The notes under the pieces are model-generated. The model saw nothing but the letters and a program-made list of their open reading frames with translations. It was not told the DNA's origin and did no database searches. A stretch of DNA of 64,000 bases from Tyzzerella sp963558545 (GTDB lineage Bacteria; Bacillota; Clostridia; Lachnospirales; CAG-274), in NCBI RefSeq assembly GCF_963558545.1, contig NZ_CAUWHO010000010.1, positions 6,812 to 70,811 of the forward strand, in the 5' to 3' direction. Made by a program: the position numbers and the translations under genes. Shown here one piece after another: positions 51,945-60,150 of this stretch (its first letter is position 1; the number at the start of each line of letters is the position of its first letter).

Positions 51945-52931
51945 TTATTGTATTGGCATATATTGTATTTTCCAAATTCCGTTACTATCTTTTATCATAT
52001 CAATTGCCATTGGGTGGTCTTTTACTATCTCATATTCTATATATCCTTTTTCTTTAGTATCTTCTATAAATTTTCCATCTGCTGCTGCCTTTAAGTTAGA
52101 TATATAGTCTTCTTTTGTTTCTTTGCTAAAGCTTTCCATTATTTTTATATAGTTTTCTTCGGTAGTATTATTGTAGTCTTGGTACAAACTATATGCTAAG
52201 CTATATTCTTTGTCTAATATTGCTTGTGTATAAAGCTTTAATACCATTATAGGTGTATTGTTTGCTAAATGTTTTATATCTTTATCTTTTTTGTAACTAT
52301 CATATATTTTTTGCTCATCTTGTGATAAATATCCAGTTAAAGAATAAATAGAGCTATCTTCTTCAATTTTGTTATCTATTTTAAATGAAAACACATATTT
52401 GTATGTTTCATTTTCTAGCTCTAACATAATTTCATATAATATACCTTTTAAATTTTCATCTTTATCATCGTAGCTATGTTTAATATTTATAAAGCCATTT
52501 TCATCTATTGTTAGTTTTTTACTATCTATTTTAAAATGGTAATCTTTATCTTTTGTTACATATGTTTTATTAAAATCAATATTTTTAATTTTTTTAACAT
52601 CAATGTTATTAAAATCTATTCTTATATCTGTATCTTTTTCTAAATATGGATATTTATCTTCTTTTAATTTTTCAATAAAATCATTTACTGTATTGTTATA
52701 TTTTTTGTATTCTTCAGAAGTTTCATCATCATTTTTTATAAATCTTTCATAAGGTATTTCTGCATCTTTTGTAAAAATACTTATATCATCTATTTTAATA
52801 TCATCATTTTGGCTTTCTGTTGTTGTAGTTGTATCATTTGTAGGCTCTGTTGTATCTTCTTTATTTTTTTTACCACACCCTACAGAAATAAGAGAAAGTA
52901 TTAAAAATATTATTATTAATTTATTTTTCAT
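51945..52931 (-). CDS. Lipoprotein of unknown function
   Basis: A 328-residue exported protein. The signal peptide ends with lipobox SVGC (Cys19), followed by a Thr/Asp/Asn-rich linker (about 25-45) and two lysine-rich beta domains. The C-terminal 110 residues (HLANNTPIMVLKLYTQAILDKEYSLAYSLYQDY ... DSNGIWKIQYMPIQ) have the look of an NTF2/DUF4878-like fold. No binding or catalytic motif is seen. It lies 12 bp downstream of hflX and shares its transcript. Confidence 0.75.
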   Translation of the reverse strand: MKNKLIIIFLILSLISVGCGKKNKEDTTEPTNDTTTTTESQNDDIKIDDISIFTKDAEIPYERFIKNDDETSEEYKKYNNTVNDFIEKLKEDKYPYLEKDTDIRIDFNNIDVKKIKNIDFNKTYVTKDKDYHFKIDSKKLTIDENGFINIKHSYDDKDENLKGILYEIMLELENETYKYVFSFKIDNKIEEDSSIYSLTGYLSQDEQKIYDSYKKDKDIKHLANNTPIMVLKLYTQAILDKEYSLAYSLYQDYNNTTEENYIKIMESFSKETKEDYISNLKAAADGKFIEDTKEKGYIEYEIVKDHPMAIDMIKDSNGIWKIQYMPIQ

Positions 52932-52943
52932 AAAATCACATCC

Positions 52944-54224
52944 TTATACTATGATAAAATCTTTAAGTCTATTTTCCATTTCTTCATCTGCATATATTTC
53001 AAAAAACATACCTTCATCTCTATTTTCGTTTTGTACAACTTCACATCTTCCGTGTATCATACCAACATAGTTAGATTTTTCATAAGGTATTAATATGTTT
53101 ATAGATTTTTTAAAGCTTTTTACAACATCTTCAATAGTATTTAAAAGTTTTTCTACACCATCACCTTTTTTAGCAGATATTTCTAAGGTATACATAGAAA
53201 AATCGTCTTTAGGTAAAGGCCTTATTATATCATCTTTATCCAATTTATTGTAGGCAGTAATTATAGGCTTGTTTAAACAATCTAAATCTTTTAATGTTTT
53301 ATACACAATATTCATTTGTTCTTCTCTTGCACTATTGGAGCTATCTACTACGTGTACTAAAACATCGGCATATTTTGTTTCTTCTAAAGTTGCCCTAAAG
53401 GCTTTAATAAGGTTATGGGGGAGTTTTTGTATAAACCCTACTGTGTCTGTAAAAAGGTATTCTCTACCAGATTGTAGCTCTATTTTTCTTGTTGTTGTAT
53501 CAAGGGTTGCAAAAAGCTTGTCCATAGCCAGTACGTCTGATTTTGTAACTGTGTTCATAAGAGTAGATTTTCCAGCATTGGTATACCCTACAAATGCTAC
53601 TATTGGTTGTTTATTTTTAAGCCTTTTTTCTCTTATTACTTGTCTATGTTTTTCTATATATTTAAGCTCTTTGTTAAGCTCTGCTATTCTGTCTGATATA
53701 TTTCTTCTATCTATCTCAAGTTTTTTTTCACCAGGACCTCTAGTACCTATACCACCACCTAAACGGCTCATATCTTTACCTTGCCCTACAAGGTGTGTAA
53801 GCTTGTATTTAAGCTGGGCAAGCTCTACTTGTACTTTACCTTCTGCAGAGCTTGCTCTTTTTGCAAATATATCTAATATAACTAAAGTTCTATTCATTAT
53901 TTTAACTTTTAGCATACTTGCCATATTTTTCATTTGGCTAGATGTAAGCTCATCATCACATACAATACCCGTTGCTCCTAGCTCATCTACATAGGCTTTT
54001 AGCTCATCTATTTTGCCTTTGCCAAAATAATGTGCCTTATGTATACCTTCTCTTTTTTGTACCATACGCCCTATAACAGTAGCACCTGCTGTTTGTACAA
54101 GTTCTTCTAGTTCATCTAGGCTAGCATCTATATTCATTAAATCTTTTTCATTATCTATACCAATTAAAACTACTCTTTCTTCTATTTCTTTTGTTTCGTA
54201 TGTTTTTGTTTGGTTTTTATCCAT
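52944..54224 (-). CDS. hflX: GTPase HflX
   Basis: Ribosome-splitting GTPase active under stress. The 426-residue protein has the N-terminal HflX domain (about 1-190, including GRMVQKREGIHKAHYFGKGK and LGGGIGTRGPGEKKLEIDRR) and the G domain with G1 GYTNAGKST, G3 DTVGFI, G4 NKLD, and a short C-terminal tail. Length and order are standard. It is separated from spoVG by repeat element copy C. Confidence 0.95.
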   Translation of the reverse strand: MDKNQTKTYETKEIEERVVLIGIDNEKDLMNIDASLDELEELVQTAGATVIGRMVQKREGIHKAHYFGKGKIDELKAYVDELGATGIVCDDELTSSQMKNMASMLKVKIMNRTLVILDIFAKRASSAEGKVQVELAQLKYKLTHLVGQGKDMSRLGGGIGTRGPGEKKLEIDRRNISDRIAELNKELKYIEKHRQVIREKRLKNKQPIVAFVGYTNAGKSTLMNTVTKSDVLAMDKLFATLDTTTRKIELQSGREYLFTDTVGFIQKLPHNLIKAFRATLEETKYADVLVHVVDSSNSAREEQMNIVYKTLKDLDCLNKPIITAYNKLDKDDIIRPLPKDDFSMYTLEISAKKGDGVEKLLNTIEDVVKSFKKSINILIPYEKSNYVGMIHGRCEVVQNENRDEGMFFEIYADEEMENRLKDFIIV

Positions 54225-54334
54225 TACAATCCCACCTTTTATCTATTGTTAGATAATTATTATAACCTGATTATATCATATATATTATTTTTTTACTAGA
54301 GATATTTAGCCGTACATACTATACATAAAAAATG

Positions 54335-54606
54335 CTATAGATAAAATCTATAGCTTATATTGAAGACAAAATATCATTAAATCAAATTATTTTTCATTTT
54401 TATATCCTATTTATAGGGTATAAAAATTTTAATCACAATACGGGGCTTTGCCTCGGATTGTGTAAAAAGCTAGATTTTAAGGGGATTTAGCCCTTGTGCT
54501 AAGAAATCAGCTTTTCTACCCTAGATTATCTTAAAAAAATAACCTTGTTATTTTTTTATAGAGGTTGTAGACTTTGGCTACAACCTCTTCTATAGATAAA
54601 ATTTAT
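54335..54606 (+). mobile_element. Dispersed noncoding element, copy C (full length)
   Basis: A core of about 238 bp (54352-54589) flanked by CTATAGATAAAAT at 54335-54347 and 54590-54602 (17 bp if one mismatch is allowed). The left repeat is half of a hairpin, GCTATAGAT aaa ATCTATAGC. The core shares with copy B the blocks TTTTCATTTTTATATCCTAT, TAAAAATTTTAATCACAATA, GGCTTTGCCTCG, ATTGTGTAAAAAGCTAGA, GAAATCAGCTTTT, TACCCTAGA and the terminal hairpin AGGTTGTAGAC-TTT-GGCTACAACCT. No ORF. The right repeat touches the spoVG stop codon. The rest of the hflX-spoVG gap is AT-rich. Confidence 0.75.
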
Positions 54607-54899
54607 TATTGTGTAATAGCACTTTCTTGCATAGTTTCATCTTCTAAAAGAGCTTGTTCATATTTAGATAAGATAGCTTTTTGAAGAGTTTCTCTAGCTG
54701 AAGAATTAATAGGATGTGTTATATCTCTATATTCTCCATTGTTAGTTTTTCTGCTAGGCATAGCTATAAATAAGCCATTTTCACCTTCTATTACTTTTAT
54801 GTCGTGTACAACAAACTCGTTGTCAAGAGTAATAGATACTATTGCTTTCATTTTACCTTCTTGGTTAACTTTTCTAATTCTTACGTCTGTAATGTTCAT
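54606..54899 (-). CDS. spoVG: Septation/sporulation regulator SpoVG
   Basis: A 97-residue RNA/DNA-binding regulator with the family N-terminus MNITDVRIRKVNQEGKMKAIVS, the core FVVHDIKVIEGENGLFIAMPSRK and the acidic C-terminal tail. A longer in-frame reading exists upstream, but the ATG at 54899 has a GGAGGAG site and gives the exact family start. Found in both spore-forming and non-spore-forming Firmicutes, where it affects division, capsule and sporulation. It has its own promoter and a folded leader. Confidence 0.95.
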   Translation of the reverse strand: MNITDVRIRKVNQEGKMKAIVSITLDNEFVVHDIKVIEGENGLFIAMPSRKTNNGEYRDITHPINSSARETLQKAILSKYEQALLEDETMQESAITQ

Positions 54900-54913
54900 A
54901 GATAATCTCCTCC

Positions 54914-54983
54914 TATAAAGTAGAATAAAATGTATACAAAGACAAAAGCCATTTGTATTAACACAGTGGGGTTCTACTTTATA
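54914..54983 (-). promoter_or_regulatory. Structured spoVG 5' leader
   Basis: Outer 12-bp stem TATAAAGTAGAA (54972-54983, minus strand) with TTCTACTTTATA (54914-54925), and an inner stem ATACAAA / TTTGTAT (54952-54958 with 54933-54939). The 3' strand of the outer stem ends directly before the GGAGGAG site, so folding could control access to it. No T-run follows, so translational control is more likely than termination. Confidence 0.6.
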
Positions 54984-55048
54984 CCTAAAAATTATGTAAT
55001 TATTTTGGGTATTAAAATATGTAAGTAAAACCATATGCTGTTAAATAC

Positions 55049-55077
55049 ATTATATAACTAATTTATAAAAAAATCAA
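55049..55077 (-). promoter_or_regulatory. spoVG promoter
   Basis: Minus-strand TTGATT (55072-55077), 17-bp spacer, TATAAT (55049-55054), giving a leader of about 140 nt. The 55.08-55.27 kb stretch is very AT-rich with no other feature seen. Confidence 0.65.
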
Positions 55078-55274
55078 TGTATATTTTTTGTATTTTCTTA
55101 TATTTTTTGTGTTTTTTTGTAATTTTTTTAGTTTTATGTTGTATATTTATTATAAATAAATATTTTTATAAAAAAAATTAAACAATATTTTTTACAATTC
55201 CCTTTTAAATTTATATTTTTATACAAAATAGTATATTTTGTAAAATTATGTTAACAACTTATCATAATTAATAG

Positions 55275-55303
55275 TTGATAAAATATACTAATGTATATAT
55301 AAT
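55275..55303 (+). promoter_or_regulatory. murC promoter
   Basis: TTGATA (55275-55280), 17-bp spacer, TATAAT (55298-55303), about 41 bp before the start codon. Confidence 0.7.
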
Positions 55304-55343
55304 ATACCTAGAATATATTAATGTGTTAGGAGATAAAATTAAT

Positions 55344-56735
55344 ATGGATAAAATTAATATAAAAAATATATTTCCTTATAAAAAGTTACATTTTATAGGT
55401 ATAGGTGGAGTTAGTATGTCTGGCCTTTGTGAAATACTTTTAGCAGAAGGTGGATATAGTATATCTGGTTCTGACAACAGTAGCTCTGAGCTTATAGAAA
55501 ACTTAATAAAAAAAGGTGTTAAAGTATATATAGGGCAAAATAAAGATAACATTACTAAAGATATAGATTTGGTTGTATACACAGCAGCAATTAAAGAAGA
55601 CAACCCAGAATTTATAAGAGCTAAAGAGCTAGGTGTAAAAATGCTAGAGCGTTCTACATTTTTGGGAGAGCTAATGAAAGCATATAAATACCCCTTATGT
55701 ATAGCAGGCACTCACGGTAAAACTACTACATCTTCTATGGTTTCTGAAGTATTTTTACAAGCTAAAAAAGACCCTACTATATCTATAGGGGGTATATTAT
55801 CATCTATAAATAGCAATTTTAAAGTTGGCAAGAAAGATTACCTTGTGTTAGAAACTTGTGAATATTGTGATACATTTTTAAAGTTTAACCCCCATTCTGC
55901 AATTATATTAAATATAGATAAAGACCATTTAGACTATTTTAAGGACATTAACCAAATATATGATAGCTTTAAAAAGTTTGCAAGTTTAGTAAAAAATGAT
56001 GCTTGTCTTGTTATAAATGCTGATATTAAAGATTATGAAAAAATAACAGAAGGGTTAAAATGCAATATTATAACATATGGACAATGTGAAGATAGTATGT
56101 GGCAAGCTAAAAATATTAGGTTTAATAAATTTGGTTGTGCAAGCTATGATGCTTATTACAATAATAATTTTATGTATAATATAAGTCTAAGTGTTGTAGG
56201 GTTGCATAATGTTTATAATTCTTTATCTGTATGTGCTTTAGCTCATTTTTATAATTTGGATAAAGACAGTATAGAAAAAGGCCTTAATAATTTTAAAGGA
56301 ACAAGCAGACGTTTTCAGTATAAAGGAACATTTAATGGTGTTACAATAATAGACGACTATGCCCACCACCCAACAGAAATTTTAGCTACTATAAAAGCTG
56401 CAAAATCGCAAAATATAAATAAACTATGGTGTATTTTTCAGCCACATACCTACACTAGAACAAAGGCTCTTTTAGATGATTTTGCTAAGGCTCTTTTAGA
56501 TGTAGACAATATTTTAATATGTGATATATATTCTGCTAGAGAAAAAGACACAGGGGAGATACATTCTAAAGATTTAGTTAATAAAATACGAGAGCTTGGA
56601 AAAGATGCAATATATATAGAGAGTTTTCAAGATGGAAAAAATTATATTGAAAAAAATTGTCAACATAACGATATGTTGATAACTATGGGTGCAGGAAATG
56701 TGAATTTACTAGGGGAAATGTTATTAAGTAAATAG
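55344..56735 (+). CDS. murC: UDP-N-acetylmuramate-L-alanine ligase
   Basis: Adds L-Ala to UDP-MurNAc, the first peptide step of peptidoglycan synthesis. The 463-residue protein has the Rossmann motif GIGGVSMSGLCEILL (about 17-31), the ATP-binding GTHGKTTTSSM (about 126-136), and the Mur-ligase signature DYAHHPTEI. The ATG at 55344 follows TTAGGAGA; an earlier in-frame reading overlaps the promoter. A DnaA box lies inside the 3' end (56674-56682). Divergent from spoVG. Confidence 0.95.
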   Translation: MDKINIKNIFPYKKLHFIGIGGVSMSGLCEILLAEGGYSISGSDNSSSELIENLIKKGVKVYIGQNKDNITKDIDLVVYTAAIKEDNPEFIRAKELGVKMLERSTFLGELMKAYKYPLCIAGTHGKTTTSSMVSEVFLQAKKDPTISIGGILSSINSNFKVGKKDYLVLETCEYCDTFLKFNPHSAIILNIDKDHLDYFKDINQIYDSFKKFASLVKNDACLVINADIKDYEKITEGLKCNIITYGQCEDSMWQAKNIRFNKFGCASYDAYYNNNFMYNISLSVVGLHNVYNSLSVCALAHFYNLDKDSIEKGLNNFKGTSRRFQYKGTFNGVTIIDDYAHHPTEILATIKAAKSQNINKLWCIFQPHTYTRTKALLDDFAKALLDVDNILICDIYSAREKDTGEIHSKDLVNKIRELGKDAIYIESFQDGKNYIEKNCQHNDMLITMGAGNVNLLGEMLLSK

Positions 56736-56949
56736 TTTTGCACATTATCAACATTTTTTTCAACATTTATAATGTATAAAAGTATTGTGTTACGAACACT
56801 TGTTTGGTATATTAAAATAAAGATAGCTAGTAAAATTCCTTGAATATTCAATGTTTTTTTACTTTCTATCTTTTATTTTTTTACCTAAAGTAAAAATTTT
56901 ATTAATTTAATAAAATTTATCAACATATATGTGTATTATTTGTTGATAA
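56674..56949. other. DnaA-box cluster away from the origin
   Basis: Four 9-mers in 276 bp: TGTTGATAA at 56674-56682 (inside murC), TTATCAACA at 56745-56753 and 56917-56925, and TGTTGATAA at 56941-56949 (inside the TSCPD gene end). A further half-match TTCAACA is near 56760. The 200-bp gap has no gene. A cluster like this could titrate or reset DnaA. Confidence 0.5.
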
Positions 56950-57184
56950 GTGCTTCTTTTAAAGCTTTTGCTAGTTGGTCTGGGCAAGAAGTGTCTTTAT
57001 TTCCACAAGTTAAACCCTCTAATTTTTTTATAACATCTTCTACTTTTAAGCCTTCTACAAGGCTAGCTATCCCCTTAAGGTTACCGTTACAGCCACCGTT
57101 AAAACTTACACTTTTTACAATATCACCGTCTAGTTCAAATTGGATATTTTTTGCACATACGCCTTTTGTGTCAAAGTTATTCAC
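56936..57184 (-). CDS. TSCPD domain protein
   Basis: An 82-residue protein with the family pattern FDTKGVCAKNIQFELDGDIVKSVSFNGGCNGN and TCGNKDTSCPDQLAKAL, which contains the TSCPD-type motif (here DTSCPDQ). This small family corresponds to a C-terminal piece found in some class II ribonucleotide reductases and as a free protein. Conserved cysteines (Cys10, 32, 60, 67) suggest metal binding. The GTG start at 57184 has AAGGAG. Function unknown. Its stop codon region contains a DnaA box. Confidence 0.85.
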   Translation of the reverse strand: MNNFDTKGVCAKNIQFELDGDIVKSVSFNGGCNGNLKGIASLVEGLKVEDVIKKLEGLTCGNKDTSCPDQLAKALKEALINK

Positions 57185-57263
57185 AGTATCACTCCTTAAA
57201 AATAATAATCAACAAAAGTATATCAGTTTGTCTAAAGAAATGCAATATTATATCAAATTAATT

Positions 57264-58010
57264 TTATTGTTTTTTTATTTGGATATTATATGCTATTTTT
57301 GTTATTAATGTTTTTGGTATTATACCTATAAAAAATGGTAATAAATTTGCATAGCTTGGTATGATAATAGTCCTTTTTTTAAACATTTTATCTATGGCAT
57401 ATTTAGATGCAGTGTAGCTATCTAGTCCTTTTACTTTACCTTTTGCACCTGCTTTTTTATGGAAATTGGTATTAATAGTAGCTGGACAAAACACACCTAT
57501 ATATACATTAGATTTTTGTTTTTTTAATTCTTCTTTTATAGCAATGCTTAAATTTAATACATAAGCTTTACTTCCATAATAAGATGATAATAAAGGACTA
57601 GCAAAAAAACTACCTATAGAGCCTACATTTAAAATATATCCTTTATCTTTTTTTACCATATCTTTTAAAAATAGCTTTGTTAAAATATGTAAAGATTTTA
57701 TGTTTAAATCTATCATATTAAGCTCATTATTTAAATTAGTATTTAAAAATTGTCCAAAAATTCCATAACCTGCGTTGTTTATAAGTATTTCTATATCTTT
57801 ATCTTTTGTTATATTATAAAGTTTATAACAATTTTCTTGTATAGATAAATCCATAGGTATTATTAAGCAATTTTTTATATTTTTAAAGGTTTTTTTCATT
57901 TTTTCTTGGTTTCTAGCTACTACTATTATATTGTACCCCATATTGGATAAAATAATAGCCATATCTTTACCAATACCATCGCTAGCACCTGTTATTAGAG
58001 CAGTTTTCAT
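57264..58010 (-). CDS. Short-chain dehydrogenase/reductase
   Basis: A 248-residue SDR with the cofactor motif TGASDGIGK (about 7-15), NNAGYGIFG (about 89-97), the catalytic Ser in NVGSIGSFFA and YYGSK (Tyr and Lys, about 149-153). The C-terminus has a hydrophobic segment (LLPFFIGIIPKTLITKIAYNI) suggesting membrane association, as in DltE/Ybbo-like acyl SDRs. The substrate is unknown. It overlaps cca by 4 bp (ATGA). Confidence 0.88.
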   Translation of the reverse strand: MKTALITGASDGIGKDMAIILSNMGYNIIVVARNQEKMKKTFKNIKNCLIIPMDLSIQENCYKLYNITKDKDIEILINNAGYGIFGQFLNTNLNNELNMIDLNIKSLHILTKLFLKDMVKKDKGYILNVGSIGSFFASPLLSSYYGSKAYVLNLSIAIKEELKKQKSNVYIGVFCPATINTNFHKKAGAKGKVKGLDSYTASKYAIDKMFKKRTIIIPSYANLLPFFIGIIPKTLITKIAYNIQIKKQ

Positions 58011-59215
58011 ATATTTTCACCTATATATTTTAATAAAAATTCTTTATTGTTTTTATCTGGTTGCTCTAAAACTAAATCTAAAGCCATTTTTAAGCTAGCA
58101 CCTATTTGCTTACCATCAGTTATACCTATTTTTTTTAAATCGTTTCCTGTTACATCAAGAGTTTTTAAAGAAAAACAATGATTTTTTCTAATAGTTTCAT
58201 CTATTTCGTCATATATATTGTCATATTTTTTACATTGTACTAAATCATTTTCTATAAGGCTTATACAAAACTTTATTTCTAGTATTTTTCTTAACAAATC
58301 TGGCTCTATAATGGACATTATTTTTCTTGTTTTTACTCTATCATCTATAAAATTGTAATTAATATATTTTAGGATAGTTTTTATCTCTTTTATAGTTTTA
58401 TTATCTAGTTTTAATCTTTTTAAAATATTTTCACCTGTGTTTTCATCTAAGTGGCTTAACAAAAATGCAAATCTTAAATCTTTAGATAATTTTTGTAATA
58501 TAAATATATTTTTTTTGTAGTTTTTAAAAATTGGCTCTATTTCTGGTATAAAATATTTATATAATTTAGTTTCTTCTAATAAATTTAATTTTTCTATATA
58601 GTCCGACTTTATAAGCTTTATAAACTCATCTCTCGTTCTTTCTATACTAATATTTTCTATAAGCTTTGCGTTTTCTTTTATAGCTAAAAATGTTTTTTCT
58701 TCTATATCAAATCCTAGCTGAGCAGAAAACCTTACACCTCTCATCATTCTTAAGGCATCTTCTTTAAACCTTTTATCTGCATTTCCTACACCTTTTATTA
58801 ATTTTTTATCTATGTCATCTTTACCACCAAAAGGGTCTACAAAACCTTTATTTATATTATAAGCTATGGCATTCATTGTAAAATCACGTCTACTTAAATC
58901 TTCTTCTATTTTTTTGCTAAACACAACATTTTCTGGACGTCTATTATCTTTATATTGTCCATCTATACGGTATGTAGTTATCTCAAAATTTTGTTTATCT
59001 ATCACTACTGTAACTGTGCCGTGCTCTATACCTGTATCTACCGTATGCTTAAACATATTTTTTATATCTTGTGGCATTGCATCTGTTGTTATATCAAAAT
59101 CTTTTGGCTCAAACCCTAGTAAATAATCTCTAACACAACCTCCAACTATAAACCCTTCAAACTTATTTTTTTGTAGTTGCTCTATTATATATATAACTTG
59201 TTTAGGAATTTTCAC
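58007..59215 (-). CDS. cca: CCA tRNA nucleotidyltransferase / poly(A) polymerase family
   Basis: Adds or repairs the tRNA 3' CCA. The 402-residue protein has the nucleotidyltransferase head GGCVRDYLLGFEPKDFDITTDA (about 21-42), RRDFTMNAIAYN, and the RNA-binding neck FKEDALRMMRGVRFSAQLGF. The C-terminal half has a divergent HD-like body. Neither tRNA-Leu in this window encodes its own CCA, so a CCA-adding enzyme is needed. Overlaps the SDR gene. Confidence 0.92.
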   Translation of the reverse strand: MKIPKQVIYIIEQLQKNKFEGFIVGGCVRDYLLGFEPKDFDITTDAMPQDIKNMFKHTVDTGIEHGTVTVVIDKQNFEITTYRIDGQYKDNRRPENVVFSKKIEEDLSRRDFTMNAIAYNINKGFVDPFGGKDDIDKKLIKGVGNADKRFKEDALRMMRGVRFSAQLGFDIEEKTFLAIKENAKLIENISIERTRDEFIKLIKSDYIEKLNLLEETKLYKYFIPEIEPIFKNYKKNIFILQKLSKDLRFAFLLSHLDENTGENILKRLKLDNKTIKEIKTILKYINYNFIDDRVKTRKIMSIIEPDLLRKILEIKFCISLIENDLVQCKKYDNIYDEIDETIRKNHCFSLKTLDVTGNDLKKIGITDGKQIGASLKMALDLVLEQPDKNNKEFLLKYIGENI

Positions 59216-59386
59216 AAAATCTCTCCTTATCTTATAAATATCAATAATATAGCTTTATTATACTATATATTAATATTTAGTCTAGTATTTTATTAATATA
59301 ATAACTGTATATACTAATAACTATTAGACAAAAATATAAAAAAGTGTTAAAATAAGAAAAAAGTTTAAATAGATTGGAAAGTGAAA

Positions 59387-60133
59387 ATGGATATACTTAC
59401 TAGAACAGAGATACTTATAGGAAAAGACAATATAGAAAAACTAAAAAATAGTAACATTATAATATTTGGTGTAGGTGGTGTTGGCTCTTTTTGTGTGGAG
59501 GCAATAGCACGCTGTGGTGTTTCTAACATACATATTGTAGATGACGACACTGTGTCTATAACAAATATTAATAGGCAGATTATAGCCACTCATAGCACAA
59601 TAGGAAAAGATAAAACAGAAGTAGTAAAACAGCGTATATTAGATATAAACCCTAGTGCAAATGTTACTGTGTCTAAAACATTTTATACAAAAGATACAGT
59701 AAATACTATTGATTTATCTAAATATGACTATATAATAGATGCTATAGATACTATATCATCTAAAATATTACTTGTAGAAGAAGCTACAAGGCAAAATGTA
59801 CCTATTATTTCATCTATGGGGACTGGTAATAAGCTAGACCCTACAAAATTTGCTGTTGCAGACATATACAAAACATCTATGTGTCCTTTAGCAAAAGTAA
59901 TGAGATATGAGCTTAAAAAACGTGGTATAAAAAAATTAAAGGTTGTATATTCTACGGAAAAACCTATTAAGCCTGCGCCTATACAATTAGATGAAAATGC
60001 AAAAAGTACAAGCCCATTTAGAGATACTAACAAAAGGAGAGAAACACCAGGGAGCATATCTTTTGTACCTTCTGTTGCAGGGCTTATTATTGCTAGCCAA
60101 GTAATAAACGATATATTAAAAAATAATAAATAA
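59387..60133 (+). CDS. tcdA: tRNA threonylcarbamoyladenosine dehydratase (ThiF family)
   Basis: A 248-residue E1-like enzyme that cyclises t6A37 to ct6A in tRNA. It has the adenylation motif GVGGVGSFCVEAIARCG (about 30-46), the DDDTVSITNINRQI acidic and Arg residues, and MGTGNKLDPTKFAVADIYKTSMCPLAK, diagnostic for TcdA/CsdL. The ATG at 59387 is favoured by GGAAAG; GTG at 59381 is an alternative adding two residues. It lies 17 bp upstream of wecB. Confidence 0.9.
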   Translation: MDILTRTEILIGKDNIEKLKNSNIIIFGVGGVGSFCVEAIARCGVSNIHIVDDDTVSITNINRQIIATHSTIGKDKTEVVKQRILDINPSANVTVSKTFYTKDTVNTIDLSKYDYIIDAIDTISSKILLVEEATRQNVPIISSMGTGNKLDPTKFAVADIYKTSMCPLAKVMRYELKKRGIKKLKVVYSTEKPIKPAPIQLDENAKSTSPFRDTNKRRETPGSISFVPSVAGLIIASQVINDILKNNK

Positions 60134-60150
60134 TTTTAAAGGGGTAAAAT

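Noticed and set aside
53269..53994. A 241-residue ORF opposite hflX
   Set aside because: Antisense shadow of a conserved GTPase gene; no site or family resemblance.
54606..55034. A 142-residue SpoVG
   Set aside because: The extra 45 residues translate the leader hairpin; the family start MNITDVRIRK at 54899 has its own GGAGGAG.
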